Of a stretch of 64,000 nt of DNA, positions 35,247-46,849 are shown one piece after another (position 1 is the first letter of the stretch; the number at the start of each line of letters is the position of its first letter). Location of the stretch: contig CM072338.1 of NCBI GenBank assembly GCA_036874045.1, positions 13,910,501 to 13,974,500 on the forward strand, written 5' to 3'. A program made the translations under genes and the position numbers. The notes under the pieces were generated by a model. The model saw only the letters and a program-made list of their open reading frames with translations, did not search any database and was not told where the DNA came from. The DNA comes from Cymodocea nodosa (Eukaryota; Streptophyta; Magnoliopsida; Alismatales; Cymodoceaceae).

Positions 35247-36380
35247 CTAAGACGTTTGGTTTTATTTTAGATACTTATATTTTGTATCTAAAATATTTTG
35301 ATTTTAATTTCTTAGATATTTATATTATATCTAAGATATTTAAAATTTATTTTCTTACTTTAGATATTCGTATTTTATATTTAAAAAACTTTGATCTTGA
35401 TTCTTAGATGTTTATATTTTATATCTAAGCTATTTAAATTTAACTTTTTTATTTTAGGTATTTGTATTTTATATCTAAAATACTTTTAATTTTGAATCTT
35501 CAATATTTATATTTTATATCTAAGATATTTAATTTTTATTGTAGATATTTATATTTTATATCTAAAATAATTTAATTTGAAATCTTAGATATTTATATTT
35601 TAAATCTAACATATTTAATTAATTTAATTTTTTTAAAAATATTTGTATTTTGTATCTAAAATACTTTACTTTTAAATCTTAGATATTTATATTTCATATC
35701 TATATTTTTTTAGATATTTGTATTTTATACCTAAAATACTTTAATTTGGCATCTTAGATATTTATATTTAAGATATTTAATTTTTATTTTAGATATTCAT
35801 ATTTTATATCTAAAATACTTTAATTTTGAATCTTAGATATTTATATTTTATATCTAAGATATTTAATTTTTATTGTAGATATTTATATTTTATATCTAAA
35901 ATAATTTAATTTGAAATCTTAGATATTTATATTTTAAATCTAACATATTTAATTAATTTAATTTTTTTAAAAATATTTGTATTTTGTATCTAAAATACTT
36001 TACTTTTAAATCTTAGATATTTATATTTCATATCTATATTTTTTTAGATATTTGTATTTTATACCTAAAATACTTTAATTTGGCATCTTAGATATTTATA
36101 TTTAAGATATTTAATTTTTATTTTAAATATTCATATTTTATATCTAAAATACTTTAATTTTGAATCTTAGATATTTATATTTTATATCTAAGATATTTAA
36201 TTTTTTATTTTAAATATTTGTATTTTATGTCTAAAATACTTTAATTTTGAGTTTTAGATATTTATATTTCATATCAAACATATTTAATTTATATTTTAGA
36301 TATTTATATTTTACATTTGTAATGCTTTTATCTTCTCCAAATATTTGATTATTATATATATATATATATATATATATTAT
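34484..36380. repeat. Right part of AT-rich tandem array, with a recent 334-bp duplication
   Basis: A degenerate unit of roughly 50-60 bp (tttagatatttatattttatatctaagatatttaattttt and variants) repeats for almost 1.9 kb. Within it, about 35490-35823 and 35824-36157 are nearly identical 334-bp blocks (the word taatttttattgtag at 35530 and 35864), differing at only a few bases, so they duplicated long after the array formed. An (ATT)n run sits at 35211-35243 and an (AT)n run at about 36354-36378. The array also appears at 22790-23140. Confidence 0.85.
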
Positions 36381-38467
36381 TTTTTTTTTTTAAGGGACGC
36401 AACGACTGATGTCAGTCAGACCAAAATAAGAAAGGACCAAAGACGTTCCCTTATATATTATATTATTCTTTTTGCAAACGGTGATCGCTCAGGTTGACCG
36501 GACCTATGACCCGGTCAGAACAATTTCTTTTTTTTTATTCGGTTTGATCAAAGGGTTACTTTAGTTAGATAGATTTCCCTTTTTGTTTTATTCAGTCTTT
36601 CTTTTTCATTTCGGTCTGATCGTATGTGTTTCGATCGAACTTTTCCTCCATTTTTTTTGTTTTGCATCCTCTTCTCATCTTTGATTTATATATATATTAT
36701 TTTTTATTTTTTTATACTTATAACCTTTTATATATATATATATATATCTACTATTGTTTGTTGCTTGTTTTTTTCTCTTCTTTTTTTCCCAAAAAAATGA
36801 TTTATTTCCTCCGATGGCACAATCGTCTTCTTCATTTCTGACAACAAAACTCTAGCACATCTCCTTAGAAAAATAAGCACATTTTTAAGTCGTTGTCGTC
36901 AAAATCTATACTACGAGGGGAGTGCAAAAACAATCTTCCATATTTTTCAAATCATCATCGTAGTTCGATCTTATTTTTGGAGGAAGTGCGACAACATTCG
37001 CTTTTTTCTCACAATCGCTGTAGTCTATTCTCTTCTAAGGAAAAGTGTGGTGGACGTTATCTCATCTTTTTTTTTTTTCAAAAATCGCAATCGTCACAGA
37101 TCGTTTCCTTTCAGAGGATGTACAGCAGCTCGTTTCTTTTTTCCTCCAATCTTACCTTCCTCTTTTTTCTTTTTTTTATCGAAATGAAGACCTACCTTAT
37201 TTGGCTTTTTTTAGTAGAATCACATAACAGCGAACATGGATGCTTGCAACTGAGGCGTACCACGGAGGAGAAAAACCAGCGTAGTTCATGAGTGGGAGAC
37301 TTTTCGATTTTTCTGTAGTCGTCCATCAGAGTTTTTGTCTCCTCAATGAAGTCGCAATTGATGTCTAAAGAGAGAGTGTGCCATTGATTTTTTCAAACCC
37401 ATCTGGACGATTGGTATTCCTTTTTATAACACTAACACTCGACGACGTTGAAAGGAGAGCCATGCCTCATCGTGCACGTCGTGGAAGAGAGAAAAAAGAT
37501 GGTGGACGTGCAAAGCTTCGTTCGTGGGAACGTGCATTCGCATGCGATCGTGGCAAAACGTAAAAATTGTGGCCGACACGTGAATTCTCCGGTGCATCGT
37601 CGAAGCTTCGCCATTTTTATTTTTTTTGTTGTTATTGTTTTTCTTTGTTTTTTTTTTTTTTGTAAATGTGCCTTCAATCTTGACCTCTTCGTCCGTTACT
37701 ATTTTCAGGAATTGAAGACTATTTAAATGACATATTTTGGCATCCTATTGATGCTAGGCGATCTTCCAAATATATATTATATTATTATTATAAATGTAAT
37801 GTACTTTGAATTATCAGAATTACGAGGAGAGTTTTCTATGCTCAGATCGTTCTATGAAACAACAAGGAATTTAGATGTCATTGATGATGATGAGACCAGA
37901 TGAAGCTAAGCTACAGGAGGAAAAGACACTCCACAGTTTTACTCTATCTCATCGATAAAGTAACCATTGAGTTCACCAACGAAGAGACTATCATTGGTTT
38001 ATGGTTAAAGTTAGAAAGTATATACATAACTAAATCTTTAACTAATAATTTACTTTTAAACTAACAATCATTTGGATCAGTTACATAAATGTCAAAATTA
38101 AAGATGAAGATACAACACTTCTACTGTTAGTATCTCTTCCTTAATTTTATGAAAATTTTTTAATCTTTTACAGTTGACAAATATACTACATCTCTAAAAG
38201 AAGTAAGATTAAGTTTACACACTCGACAACTTTGACATATATGAGGGGGGGGAGGGGAGGATTTGTGGAAGTGGAAACCATGAGAAAAGAAAAAAAAAAA
38301 ATTGAGAGAAATTATTTTCCATGGTTTCTCTTTGTTTGTGCATGAAGTAAATAAGGGGAAATTGATTTCCCTTTATTACCTTGATATAAAACTTCAAGAA
38401 GAAATAGTTTCCCGACCTATCCCCTCCGTAACATTGGGTAAAGGTCGGGAAAATCAACCTCTCCTCT
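36381..38467. other. No gene recognised; T-rich and mixed-composition DNA
   Basis: Starts with a GC-richer motif (gggacgcaacgactgatgtcagtcagacc, 36394) that loosely echoes 34620-34650. T-tracts and AT microsatellites (36732-36747) follow. A CpG-rich patch at 37430-37610 has open frames on both strands but no recognisable domain. At 38408-38455 an inverted repeat (tttcccgacct ... aggtcgggaaa) could form a hairpin. No feature can be assigned. Confidence 0.5.
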
Positions 38468-38905
38468 CGCCTGTTCACGCTTGCCCTCAATCGTCGCCTC
38501 GACCTCGCCGCATCACATAGCACTCTTGCCTCAACCTCGTCGCATTGTGCAGTGCTCTCGCCTCAATCGACGCTCTCGCCTGTTTGCGCCTACCCTCTCG
38601 TCGTCACCTCGACCTCGCCGCACTGTGCAACGTTCTCGCCTCGACCGACACTCTTGCTTATTTGCACCTGCCCTCTCATTGTCGCCTCGACCTCACCGCA
38701 CCACGTAGCACTCTTGCCTTGACCTCACCGCACTACGCAGCACTCTCGCCTCGACCGACGCTCTTGCTTGTTTGCGCCTGCCCTCTCATCGTCGCCTTGA
38801 CCTTACCGCAACGCGTAGCACTCTCGCCTCGACCTCGCCACACTATGCAGTGCTCTTGCCTCAACCGACATTCTCACTTGTTTGCTCCTGCCTTGTCATC
38901 ATCAG
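38468..38905 (+). repeat. GC-rich minisatellite, 110-bp unit
   Basis: The marker tgyttgtttgcgcctgccctctc and its variants begin at 38468, 38577, 38655, 38765 and 38875, giving spacings of 109, 78, 110 and 110 bp. Each unit contains one or two copies of a sub-repeat of about 33 bp (gcctcgacctcgccgcacta...cagcactct); the short unit has one fewer. Plus-strand frames of up to 122 codons across it (38481-38708; 38545-38913) are Arg/Ser/Pro/Leu-rich repeats of themselves and look like a consequence of the tandem structure, not genes. Confidence 0.9.
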
Positions 38906-39117
38906 TTGATTAACGCTCTCGCCCAACCCTTAAGCAAATACTATCTTGGGTAAAGTTCGCCATCTCTATCACTGGTAATCCCCTAACCCGATTTTTTGCA
39001 TTTCCTCCTGAAACTATGCATTTGAAATACTATCCTAGCAAATCTGTGTAGAGCTCTTGGTTGGTGAGATTTATCGAAGTCTAACGGTGTTTGTTCTTCT
39101 CTAGCTTTGGTGAGATT

Positions 39118-39236
39118 TATCCATGTAATAGCTTCTCTGTTTGTAGCTTCTTTAATAGCTTCTTTGTTTGTATTTTGATCCATGTAATAGCTTCTCTGTT
39201 TGCAGCTTCTTTAATAGCTTCTCTGTTTGTCTAACG
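39118..39236 (+). repeat. 59-bp direct tandem duplication
   Basis: The word ccatgtaatagcttctctg occurs at 39121 and again at 39180. Each unit also contains an internal repeat of agcttcttt/agcttctctgtttg. Non-coding and small. Confidence 0.85.
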
Positions 39237-39927
39237 GCATGTTCTTCTTTTCATGTTTTATCACTTGTATACTAGCTATGGAAGGTGAGTTGGATGGAAG
39301 TAGGAATGTCAAAACAAAACATGATTTTCATTGTATGTAACTGCTATGTAGAAAAATCGGTTTCAAATAAAGTTGTTCAATGTGGGTAACGTTGATACCA
39401 GCCAGTGTGGGATTAGAATAAATATGTATTAAAGTGGTTGTCTTCCTGTTATATGTATCATTGTATGTAAATACTTTGTAGACGAACCAATATGAAATTA
39501 GCAATTTATTCTGTGCAAATTATGATGTGTTTGCTTCGTGTTCTTTCCTCAAATTATCACACCAATTATTTTGGTGATCCACTAACTTAAAGAATGCATG
39601 TTCATGTTTTATTGTGTGGATTACTGTTAAATTTTATTTTGTGGATTACTGTTTAGTTGTTCAAATGATATGTATTGGATTGTGGATTGTGATATATATA
39701 GTTCCTATATCTCCATTGTTGCTTTGTTCTATTGTTTCATTGATTTGTTGATTCATTGTTTCATTGATTCATTGTTATATTATTGTGAATGCATATAATC
39801 TAAATTTGTAAGAAAATTATGTATACGATTGAATATACTTGCAAAAGGAAAAATGATATTCTCATACTTGTTCTAGCTTTGTTAATGTACATAATACAGG
39901 AATATGACTTCTGAGAGATAAAAGTAC

Positions 39928-40290
39928 GTGAATTCGAGCATCAGACAAGATGAAATTTTTTTAGGTATCTTAGCATCAGAAATAAGAGAGGGAAATGCAA
40001 AAGTACATGATGGGAAGATCAGAGTTGAGACATGGCAAAAAGTGATTGCTGAATACAATGATAAAACTAATGCCAATGTGCAGCGCTCTCGTAGATCGAG
40101 AAGACTTGTTACAAGATCTGGCAGATGAATTGTGGGAAGAAAATGTTGTATTAAATGAAGAATTTGTTAACAATGTTGAAGAAGATAATGTATATTGTTC
40201 TATTAATTTGAGTATGAAACAAAGGAAAGTAGTAGCTGATGTAATGCATGAAAAAATTATGTATTCCATGTGGGAGAGGGATAATATGTA
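39928..40290 (+). pseudogene. Possible Myb/SANT-like protein fragment
   Basis: The frame 39928-40128 reads RQDEIFLGILASEIREGNAKVHDGKIRVETWQKVIAEYNDKTNA. This has the spacing of Myb/SANT-like domains (acidic start, 'FL.LL..E...GN', then 'W..V...FN.KT'), known from PIF/Harbinger ORF1 proteins and related plant genes. The first conserved Trp is absent (Ser). A second frame, 40046-40291, continues (DLLQDLADELWEENVVLNEEFV...MKQRKVVADVMHEKI), suggesting a frameshift near 40060-40120. No transposase is seen nearby. Call is by pattern only. Confidence 0.4.
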
Positions 40291-40439
40291 AAAAAATATA
40301 TTCAATGTAGTTTTAATGAATTTTACTTTTGATGAAAAAGTTATTTTATATGTGCATTTTGTATAGTTATTTGAAGTCAATACATTAAAAATTTAGAAAT
40401 ATTCATAATATATATTTAAAATGATTTATAAAGGTAAAT

Positions 40440-40640
40440 TTAAACCATTTAAAAAAATTTCTTGTCATTTCCTATTATTTCCTGGTATGCACAAATAGCT
40501 CAAACTTTCCTGTCATTTCCTTTCATTTCCTACTGTGCACAAACATCATTTTATTTCATGTCATTTACTATCATTTCTTCTTCTTTCCATTTCACACTAT
40601 TTCCTGGATCTCCCATTGTTTCATTTCCCGTCGGGAAATG
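40440..40640. repeat. Repetitive TTTCC-rich stretch ending in a perfect 19-bp palindrome
   Basis: The words catttcct, tcatttcc and atttcctg recur about ten times from 40466 to 40630, and the stretch closes with catttcccg-t-cgggaaatg at 40622-40640 (9-bp arms, one-base centre). TTTCC/GGAAA-rich ends are common in PIF/Harbinger-type elements, which would fit the Myb/SANT-like frame just upstream, but no opposite terminus was found. Confidence 0.55.
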
Positions 40641-40689
40641 TGGCTCATGGTGTCAAACACAAGTGGAGATATTTCTACCTCAGGCCTTG

Positions 40690-42675
40690 CTGCAACCAGC
40701 CACAAAAGAAATCATGGGCGTTTTGAGAGATATGATAAAAGGAAAATATCTGAATTTAAAAGATATCTACAATTATTGTAAAGAACCCAACCATTGGAAG
40801 GTTGATTGCCTAGAGAAGAAGAAATCAAAAGCAACAATTGTAATTGTTGCACAAGATGACTCTTCTTCAAAACTAGATATAGCATTTATAGTCTCTAATG
40901 TTCCTTATTCAATCAACAACTAGATTTTAAATTTTGATGCATCACATCATATGTATCTGATCAAGGAATGATTTACAACTTACGAAGTAATTAACGGTGG
41001 TGATATCTCCATGAAAGACAAGAATGTCTGTAAGATGGTTGGGATTGAAATAGTCCATATAAGGATGCATGATGATGTAATCAAAATACTCAAAGATGTC
41101 TGCCACGTACCCCAACTAGGTAAGAATTTGATATCCTGGATGACTCTTGATAATAATAAATATCATTATAGTGGTAGAGGTGGAGTGCTTCGAGTGATGA
41201 AAGGAGCATTAGTGGTTATGAAAGGTGTAAAAAGGAGACCCTTATACGTCCTCCAAGGTTCAACTATCACTAGGTCAGTAGCAATGGTATCATCTTCAAA
41301 TCAAACAAATCGAACAAAAATTTGGCACATGCATCTTGCACATCTGAATGTAAAAGCTATGATGAATCTCAACAAGCAAGGACTTCTAGTAAGAGATGAA
41401 ATAACAAACTTGAGTTTTTGTGAACATTGTATCTTTGGGAAACAACATCAGGTTCATTTTGGAAGGGTAGAACACACCATTAAGAAGATGCTTCACTATA
41501 TCCACATTGATTGTTGGGGTCCCTCTCAAGTTCTTTCCTTAAGAGGGTTTCAAGTGTTTCTCTTACCTCTAATAGATGATTACTTAAGAATGACTTGGGT
41601 ATTTGTAATGAAGCACAAGAGTGAGGTTTTTAAGAACTTCCAACACTAGAAAGTTCTTGTGGAAAATCAAATTGAAAGTTAAGTCAAGTGACTTCGTATA
41701 GACAATGGTCTTGAATTTTGCTCAAATGAATTTAATGACTTCTATAAGGGTGTAGGGATCACTAGACATTGAACAGTGAAAAACATAGGATAAAAAAAAA
41801 GTGTCGTTGAGCAGATGAATTAGACATTGCATAAGAAAGCACATTTTGTGATCTTTAATTCAAAGTTGGAGAAAAGTTTTTAGGCAAAGGTGATCAATAC
41901 TACTTGCCACATCATGAACTGGTGTCCATCTAGTGTCATTCAAGACAAGACCCCATTTGAAGTATAAACTTGCAAACTATTCTAATTTTAGAATATTTGG
42001 GTGTCCTACATATTAACATGTGAGTGAAGGAAAACTTGAGCCCAAAGCTAGAAAAGGTGTTTTCATCAAATATGGGGATGGAGTAAAGGACTTTAAAATT
42101 TGGAACCCATCTTAACATAAAGCAGTTCTCAATAGATATGTGACTTTTAATGAGTCCATGCTTCACTCAAATGGTGGGAGGATTACTTTAGAGACCATAG
42201 GTGATGGCTTGAGGCAAGTGGAGTTTGATTTAACTCCTGACCCTTGGATCATCAAGAGCCCATCATAGAACCATGAATTTGATTCTAATGTAGGTGCTAA
42301 AGTGGTTCAAGGAGAACAACCATATAGTATTGTTGTCAACCAATCCAAGAGATAGATTGATCATCCAAAGTGGTATGGCTATGAAGGGATGATTGCTTTT
42401 GCTCTCCAAGTGGTAGACGAAGTAGAGGAGCCCACCTCCTATATAGAAGCAATCAATAGTTTAGAATTAGCATAGTGGGTTGCGACTATGTGTGAAGAGA
42501 TGAAATCTTTTCATTAGAATCAAACTTGGGAACTAATTAGAGCACCAAAAGGAAGAAGAATTATCGGGTGCAAGTGGGTGTTTAAGAAGAAAGTTGTAAC
42601 TCAAGGAAGTAAAGGTACAAGGTTTAAAGCATGTTTGATTGCAAAGGGGTACAATTAGTATGAGGGGTGTATTGA
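40690..42675 (+). pseudogene. Tork-type copia fragment: Gag zinc knuckle, protease, integrase, start of reverse transcriptase
   Basis: In plus-strand order: a Gag end with a knuckle CKEPNHWKVDC (first Cys displaced); the protease site, where W-I-L-D-S-G reads stop-I-L-N-F-D at about 40921, so the catalytic Asp is lost; HVPQLGKNLISW; pre-integrase WHMHLAHLNVKAMM and CEHCIFGKQHQVHF; integrase core with IDCWGPS and a DDY segment (41500-41590), then RIDNGLEF (about 41698) and VEQMN. The hinge has YGYEGMIAFALQV. Reverse transcriptase starts with GCKWVFKKK and stops at KGYN*YEGCIDV (42675), where L-LTR C cuts in. At least ten stops and several frameshifts. Confidence 0.88.
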
Positions 42676-44625
42676 TGTGAAAGGTTAACTTCTATTTTTA
42701 TGCTTATATCAATAATTACTTTTAGAAGTAAACTAACAACCTTTCACACAAATTAGATATTAATTTCAATTTGTGTTTTAACTACAAATACACAGTGTAT
42801 ATTGTATTTGTGTGCAAGTATAGGTCGATCCCACAAAGAGAGATGGAATAAAAATTGTGTACTATTTCAATTTTTATGTTGGAGTTTATGTATTCAGTAA
42901 AACACTCTATTGAATTACAGTTAACAAAACGGACTTAGTTCGTAGAGTTATGGCTAACTCAATGGACTAACCTCATGGAGTTAAGTTAACTCCACGAGCC
43001 TATCAATATTGTTAATTACAGAGGTATTCGGCCAACCATTGGGCGATTCTACAGATTGTAAATAACATCAATTAAGCTCTTTAATGCTAGTTAAGATTAG
43101 ATTTATCATTAAGCAATACTAATATTCAGATATTTCAAACAGTAACCGTTAAAATCTTTAAGTATTTGGAACATAACAATTTCAGTAAACTGTAAAACTA
43201 TTATCTATTTTTCTAATCAATCAAACATAAAATATTCACAATACTGACAATGATAACATTAATCACGATACAAAACATACAATACAACACTTGAATACTA
43301 AACGTAAATACAGACAAGTTGTTGTTTTTGGAATTTTTCTTTTTGATATGTTCCTAAAGATGAATGAAAGGTGAAATGTAAAAATCTCTATCAATAGTAA
43401 AAACTTTCGTCACTACATATGACGCGATTACACCACTGAAAATTTAATCACTTACAATCATGTCTCCTCTCCCTATAGAATCGTGAGTCTAGAATTGTAA
43501 GACGATCTCCTCCTCAGCATACTAGCATCAACTTGAAACCAAGGCTAGAAGTTTTACGATCTCCTAAGATATGAGTCGGTGCTTGGTGAAAATAGCTTCC
43601 CTTCCCGGGATGTGATCACTCCTCACAGTGGTTGTCAAGCACCGTGTTTGGCTCGGAATTAACTCGACATCAGGAAAGTATCCTCACAAACCTCCGATGG
43701 TTGGTGATTATGGTGGTGGTGTGGAGCTTCAAGGAACTTCTAATGCTGCCTGCAGTTAGCGCGGTTCTCCAACACACTTTGCACACACTTTTTCTTCGTC
43801 TTTTATATTTCTTATAGTAGTAACTGCTCCCACTTAAATGATCAGTTAGATTTCCTTCATTCATATCAACGATGGTGATTTCTTCTTCATTCCACAAGTG
43901 AATTCTTACGTGATACGTGTAATCATGGTCTTCCTTCGTATGTCTTGTTTCTGCAACTACTACAGTGGCATATTAGAAAATATATGATCCATCGAGTTAC
44001 AGATAACTCAACGGACTTACTTCGTTGATTTAACCATAAAACACGTTCAATAAAGAAATAAGCTGCTAACATAACGCGTTACCTTAGTGTGTATTCATGT
44101 AACTCAATGCGTACAGTTATGCTAACTTAACGAGTTAAACATGTGCATCTCACGCCATATACTTAAGCATTTAAATTCAACACGTGTATAATTCTAACTT
44201 AACAAGTTCAGATATTTCGGACACTTACAAATCTAACTATCTGATGCCCAGATGCATTTTGGATAGTTAATAAATAACTTACCGAAAATCCACTTAAGTC
44301 TATGTATTGAGGTTTCAACACGTGTAATTCAGGAAATAATAAAATATTCTTTGAACATTTAAAACATAACTGTCTAGTAAATTAAACATAACTCTCCAAA
44401 ATAATAGAAAATTTGGATACTTAAGAACTTCATAGCCTATAATTTACCGACAATTTAGAATTGTACTAAATTAACATTAATTCCCTGAATTTATGCAGAT
44501 TCTTTCATTAAAGCATATAATAGTACAATTATAACATAATGGCTTAATTCTCATATGATAAGCTAAATATTATGCAATTAACCATCATTTAACCGTTAAT
44601 ATTATGCACTTTTCCATTCTAAACA
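42676..44625 (-). repeat. L-family LTR copy C (3' LTR of the F-box element)
   Basis: Minus-strand start TGTTTAGAATGG at 44625 follows the polypurine tract (gtatgggggaag, minus strand of 44626-44637). It keeps the TATA box (43800-43807) and most LTR landmarks, and its conserved antisense frame has an in-frame stop. Near the end it departs from copy A and stops with ...GTTAACCTTTCACA at 42676, 2-TG/CA like but unlike TCTAAACA, so the 3' end may be rearranged. It interrupts Tork copia reverse transcriptase at 42675. Confidence 0.82.
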
Positions 44626-46378
44626 CTTCCCCCATACTTAAATTTTACTAGTCCCTTAGCAAACTAAGATTTAACTAATTAGCCTTTCTAAACTACTAGA
44701 ATTAATTCTTCATTTCGTTCATCTTCAGAATAATAAATTAGATTACTATATAGATTTTCTGTATGTTTCAGTAATCTATTTTAACTTTGTTTTCTCCTCT
44801 TCAACCTACAAATATACTTAGAATATATGTAAATTATATACAAAATATATCAGCATCACATAGGTGTTAATTATATTATCATTTGTTCTTTTCATCATCT
44901 ATCATCTTAAATTTTCCAATATGATTTCCAGAATAAATTTCAACAACATACGAATCAAAACACAATCCAATTCAATATGATTAAGACAAGTAGAATAAAG
45001 AATTGTATCTCAGATAAACAACTTCAAAAGTCTATTCTAGATTCATACTTCAGTAATCTTAGATAACAGAAAATATACTCAATTCAAAAGATATCTGTAT
45101 TTCACAAAACACTTGTATCTTTTCAGAACAGTATATGAATATTTGTACTTTAAAAGTTAATTTGACAAAGCTTACATCTTACAAGAGCTTTCTAGTGTAC
45201 CCATGTATCGAGCTTTCAGTCAACAATCTCAGATCTGATCAAGACCTTAGGTTGCCAGATTTAAAGAGTCATTTTCAGGTCAACAATCCTTACATACCTA
45301 TCTGCTCAAGTACAAAAGGCTCGTGATCAAACAAGTCAATAAACTCTCAAAGTTTTTCTCTTTCTCTCTTTTTTTTTTTTTTTACACAACAAACAGAATA
45401 TATACGTATTTCATTAATACAAATGCAATAAAACACAAATCTCGTATAGTCCTGCTTCTATTCTTTACTGAAAATATGAATCCATGTCAATAAGCTCATA
45501 CTTTTTCTATAGTTTAATAAGATCTACACATAAATCATTCTACAAGTTTAATCAATCAAATTAAGTGTATCCTTGATCATATGTATTTCATTTAATCTAA
45601 AAATCAACATTTCAACTCTTTCAGGATTTCAGATAATTTACTGAGTTTCAGTTAAGCATTCTGATTTCATTTTAAAATCGTGAAACTCTTAAACTCATAA
45701 AATTCAGCAAAAACATAAGATACTATATCTAGATTTGTATGAATAGTAATATTCTGTAGCATCTTATAAAAAATTCTAAATATAACATTCAAGCAGTTAC
45801 AGTTCTTCAAAATTTTATAGTCTCAATTATCGGATGGTTACAGCAAATTCTCAAAAAATTTTCAATTTCCACATACTTTTGCAGTACCATTCTAATCCTT
45901 TAATTAACAAAATTACATGGCTGCTACTTTAATTACCTCCCCCCATACCTACATTTTGCATTGTCCTTAATGTAAAAGATTTTACAATAAATACAGTAAT
46001 TGTAGTAGTCATGAATATTGTTTCATTGACTTAGCACCTAAATTAACGAATTGAATTTAAATGTAAATTCAGGATAAGTAATCAATTACATACCTTGTTC
46101 TTTTGTATCTCCTTCCATATCTTTCGATTTTTGATTCTGAAAAACTTTTCATTCACAAATAAAAGCAAAATATATAACAACATAACAAAACAAAAATTGC
46201 TAATTCAATGTCTTGTGTGGAACCTAGGCTCCTATGCCTTTGGTGGCTTACAAGCAAGCTAGTTGGTTTCCCAAAACAGATACCAACAAACTGGATTGAT
46301 ATTTTGTTGGTTTTTTAAAAAAAATAATAATAAAATAAATGTAGAATACACACAACATTAAAAGCACAGAACCACAGT
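44626..46378 (-). other. 3' UTR and polypurine tract of the F-box element
   Basis: No coding frame. The first 1.25 kb upstream of LTR C aligns with window positions 1-1287 in reverse, including the A-rich tract (here T-run at 45369-45384) and the block aagtagaataaagaattgtatc near 44988. This shared region shows that the F-box element and element A belong to one family. The remaining 46100-46378 adjoins the F-box stop codon (46379-46381). Confidence 0.75.
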
Positions 46379-46849
46379 TTAAGAACATGACTGAAAAGTA
46401 GTAACAAAAGGAATAAACGTGTCAGTCCATTCAAACTTTTTAGGCATAATTCTTCTTGCTATTAATTCTATTTTAATGTAGTTTATTTTCCTTTTCAGCT
46501 TGTAAACTTGCAATATGTTATCAATACTAAATATAAGTGTATTACCATTAATGAAATGAAATGCAGAAATGGATTCTCTTATGTTCCAAGATAATGTAAC
46601 TATTTCTATTTCTATATCTATTTCAATATATTCTTCTTCCCACTTCCATTCATTTAAGTATTTTATAATCCATATTTGAAATTTCTTCAATTCCTCCCAC
46701 CATCTTATCAGACATAAAGTAGGATCATCATATTCATTATACCACATTCTTAATTGAATTTGATCATATTCTGAAGATGGTGGTTTAGCTATATCACTCG
46801 GTATAGGTAATATTTCTATAAAATCATCATAATTGCCTATGCTTACTAT
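46379..46849 (-). pseudogene. F-box protein gene, 3' part (C-terminal 155 codons)
   Basis: It continues the frame of the 52982-53655 part once the nested copia and its 8-base flank duplicate are removed. The protein segment runs SIGNYDDFIEILPIPSDI, then YDDPTLCLIRWWEELKKFQIWI, a W/E-rich stretch, and ends FIPFVTTFQSCS. It has the alternating aromatic and hydrophobic strands of an F-box-associated beta-propeller-like region (FHFINGNTLIFSIDN). It has no internal stop over 155 codons including the terminal TAA at 46379-46381. Family assignment depends on the F-box at the other end. Role would be substrate recognition in an SCF ubiquitin ligase. Confidence 0.65.

Noticed and set aside
37378-37726. 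Overlapping frames in the CpG-rich patch as a host gene
   Set aside because: Frames on both strands are open with no recognisable domain, splice pattern or start context.
38481-38913. Arg/Ser/Pro-rich proteins on the plus strand
   Set aside because: They follow the 110-bp minisatellite exactly, and the unit of 110 bp is not a multiple of three, so frames drift.
42676-42690. Claiming a perfect target-site duplication for the F-box element
   Set aside because: The flank at 42671-42675 (attga) does not match that at 56931-56935 (ggctc), so no duplication is seen; the end of LTR C is atypical and the start of LTR D mutated.
46379-46747. Viral or env-like protein reading of the W/E-rich frame
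   Set aside because: The upstream frame, once the nested copia is removed, carries a clear F-box, so the F-box protein reading is better supported than env.
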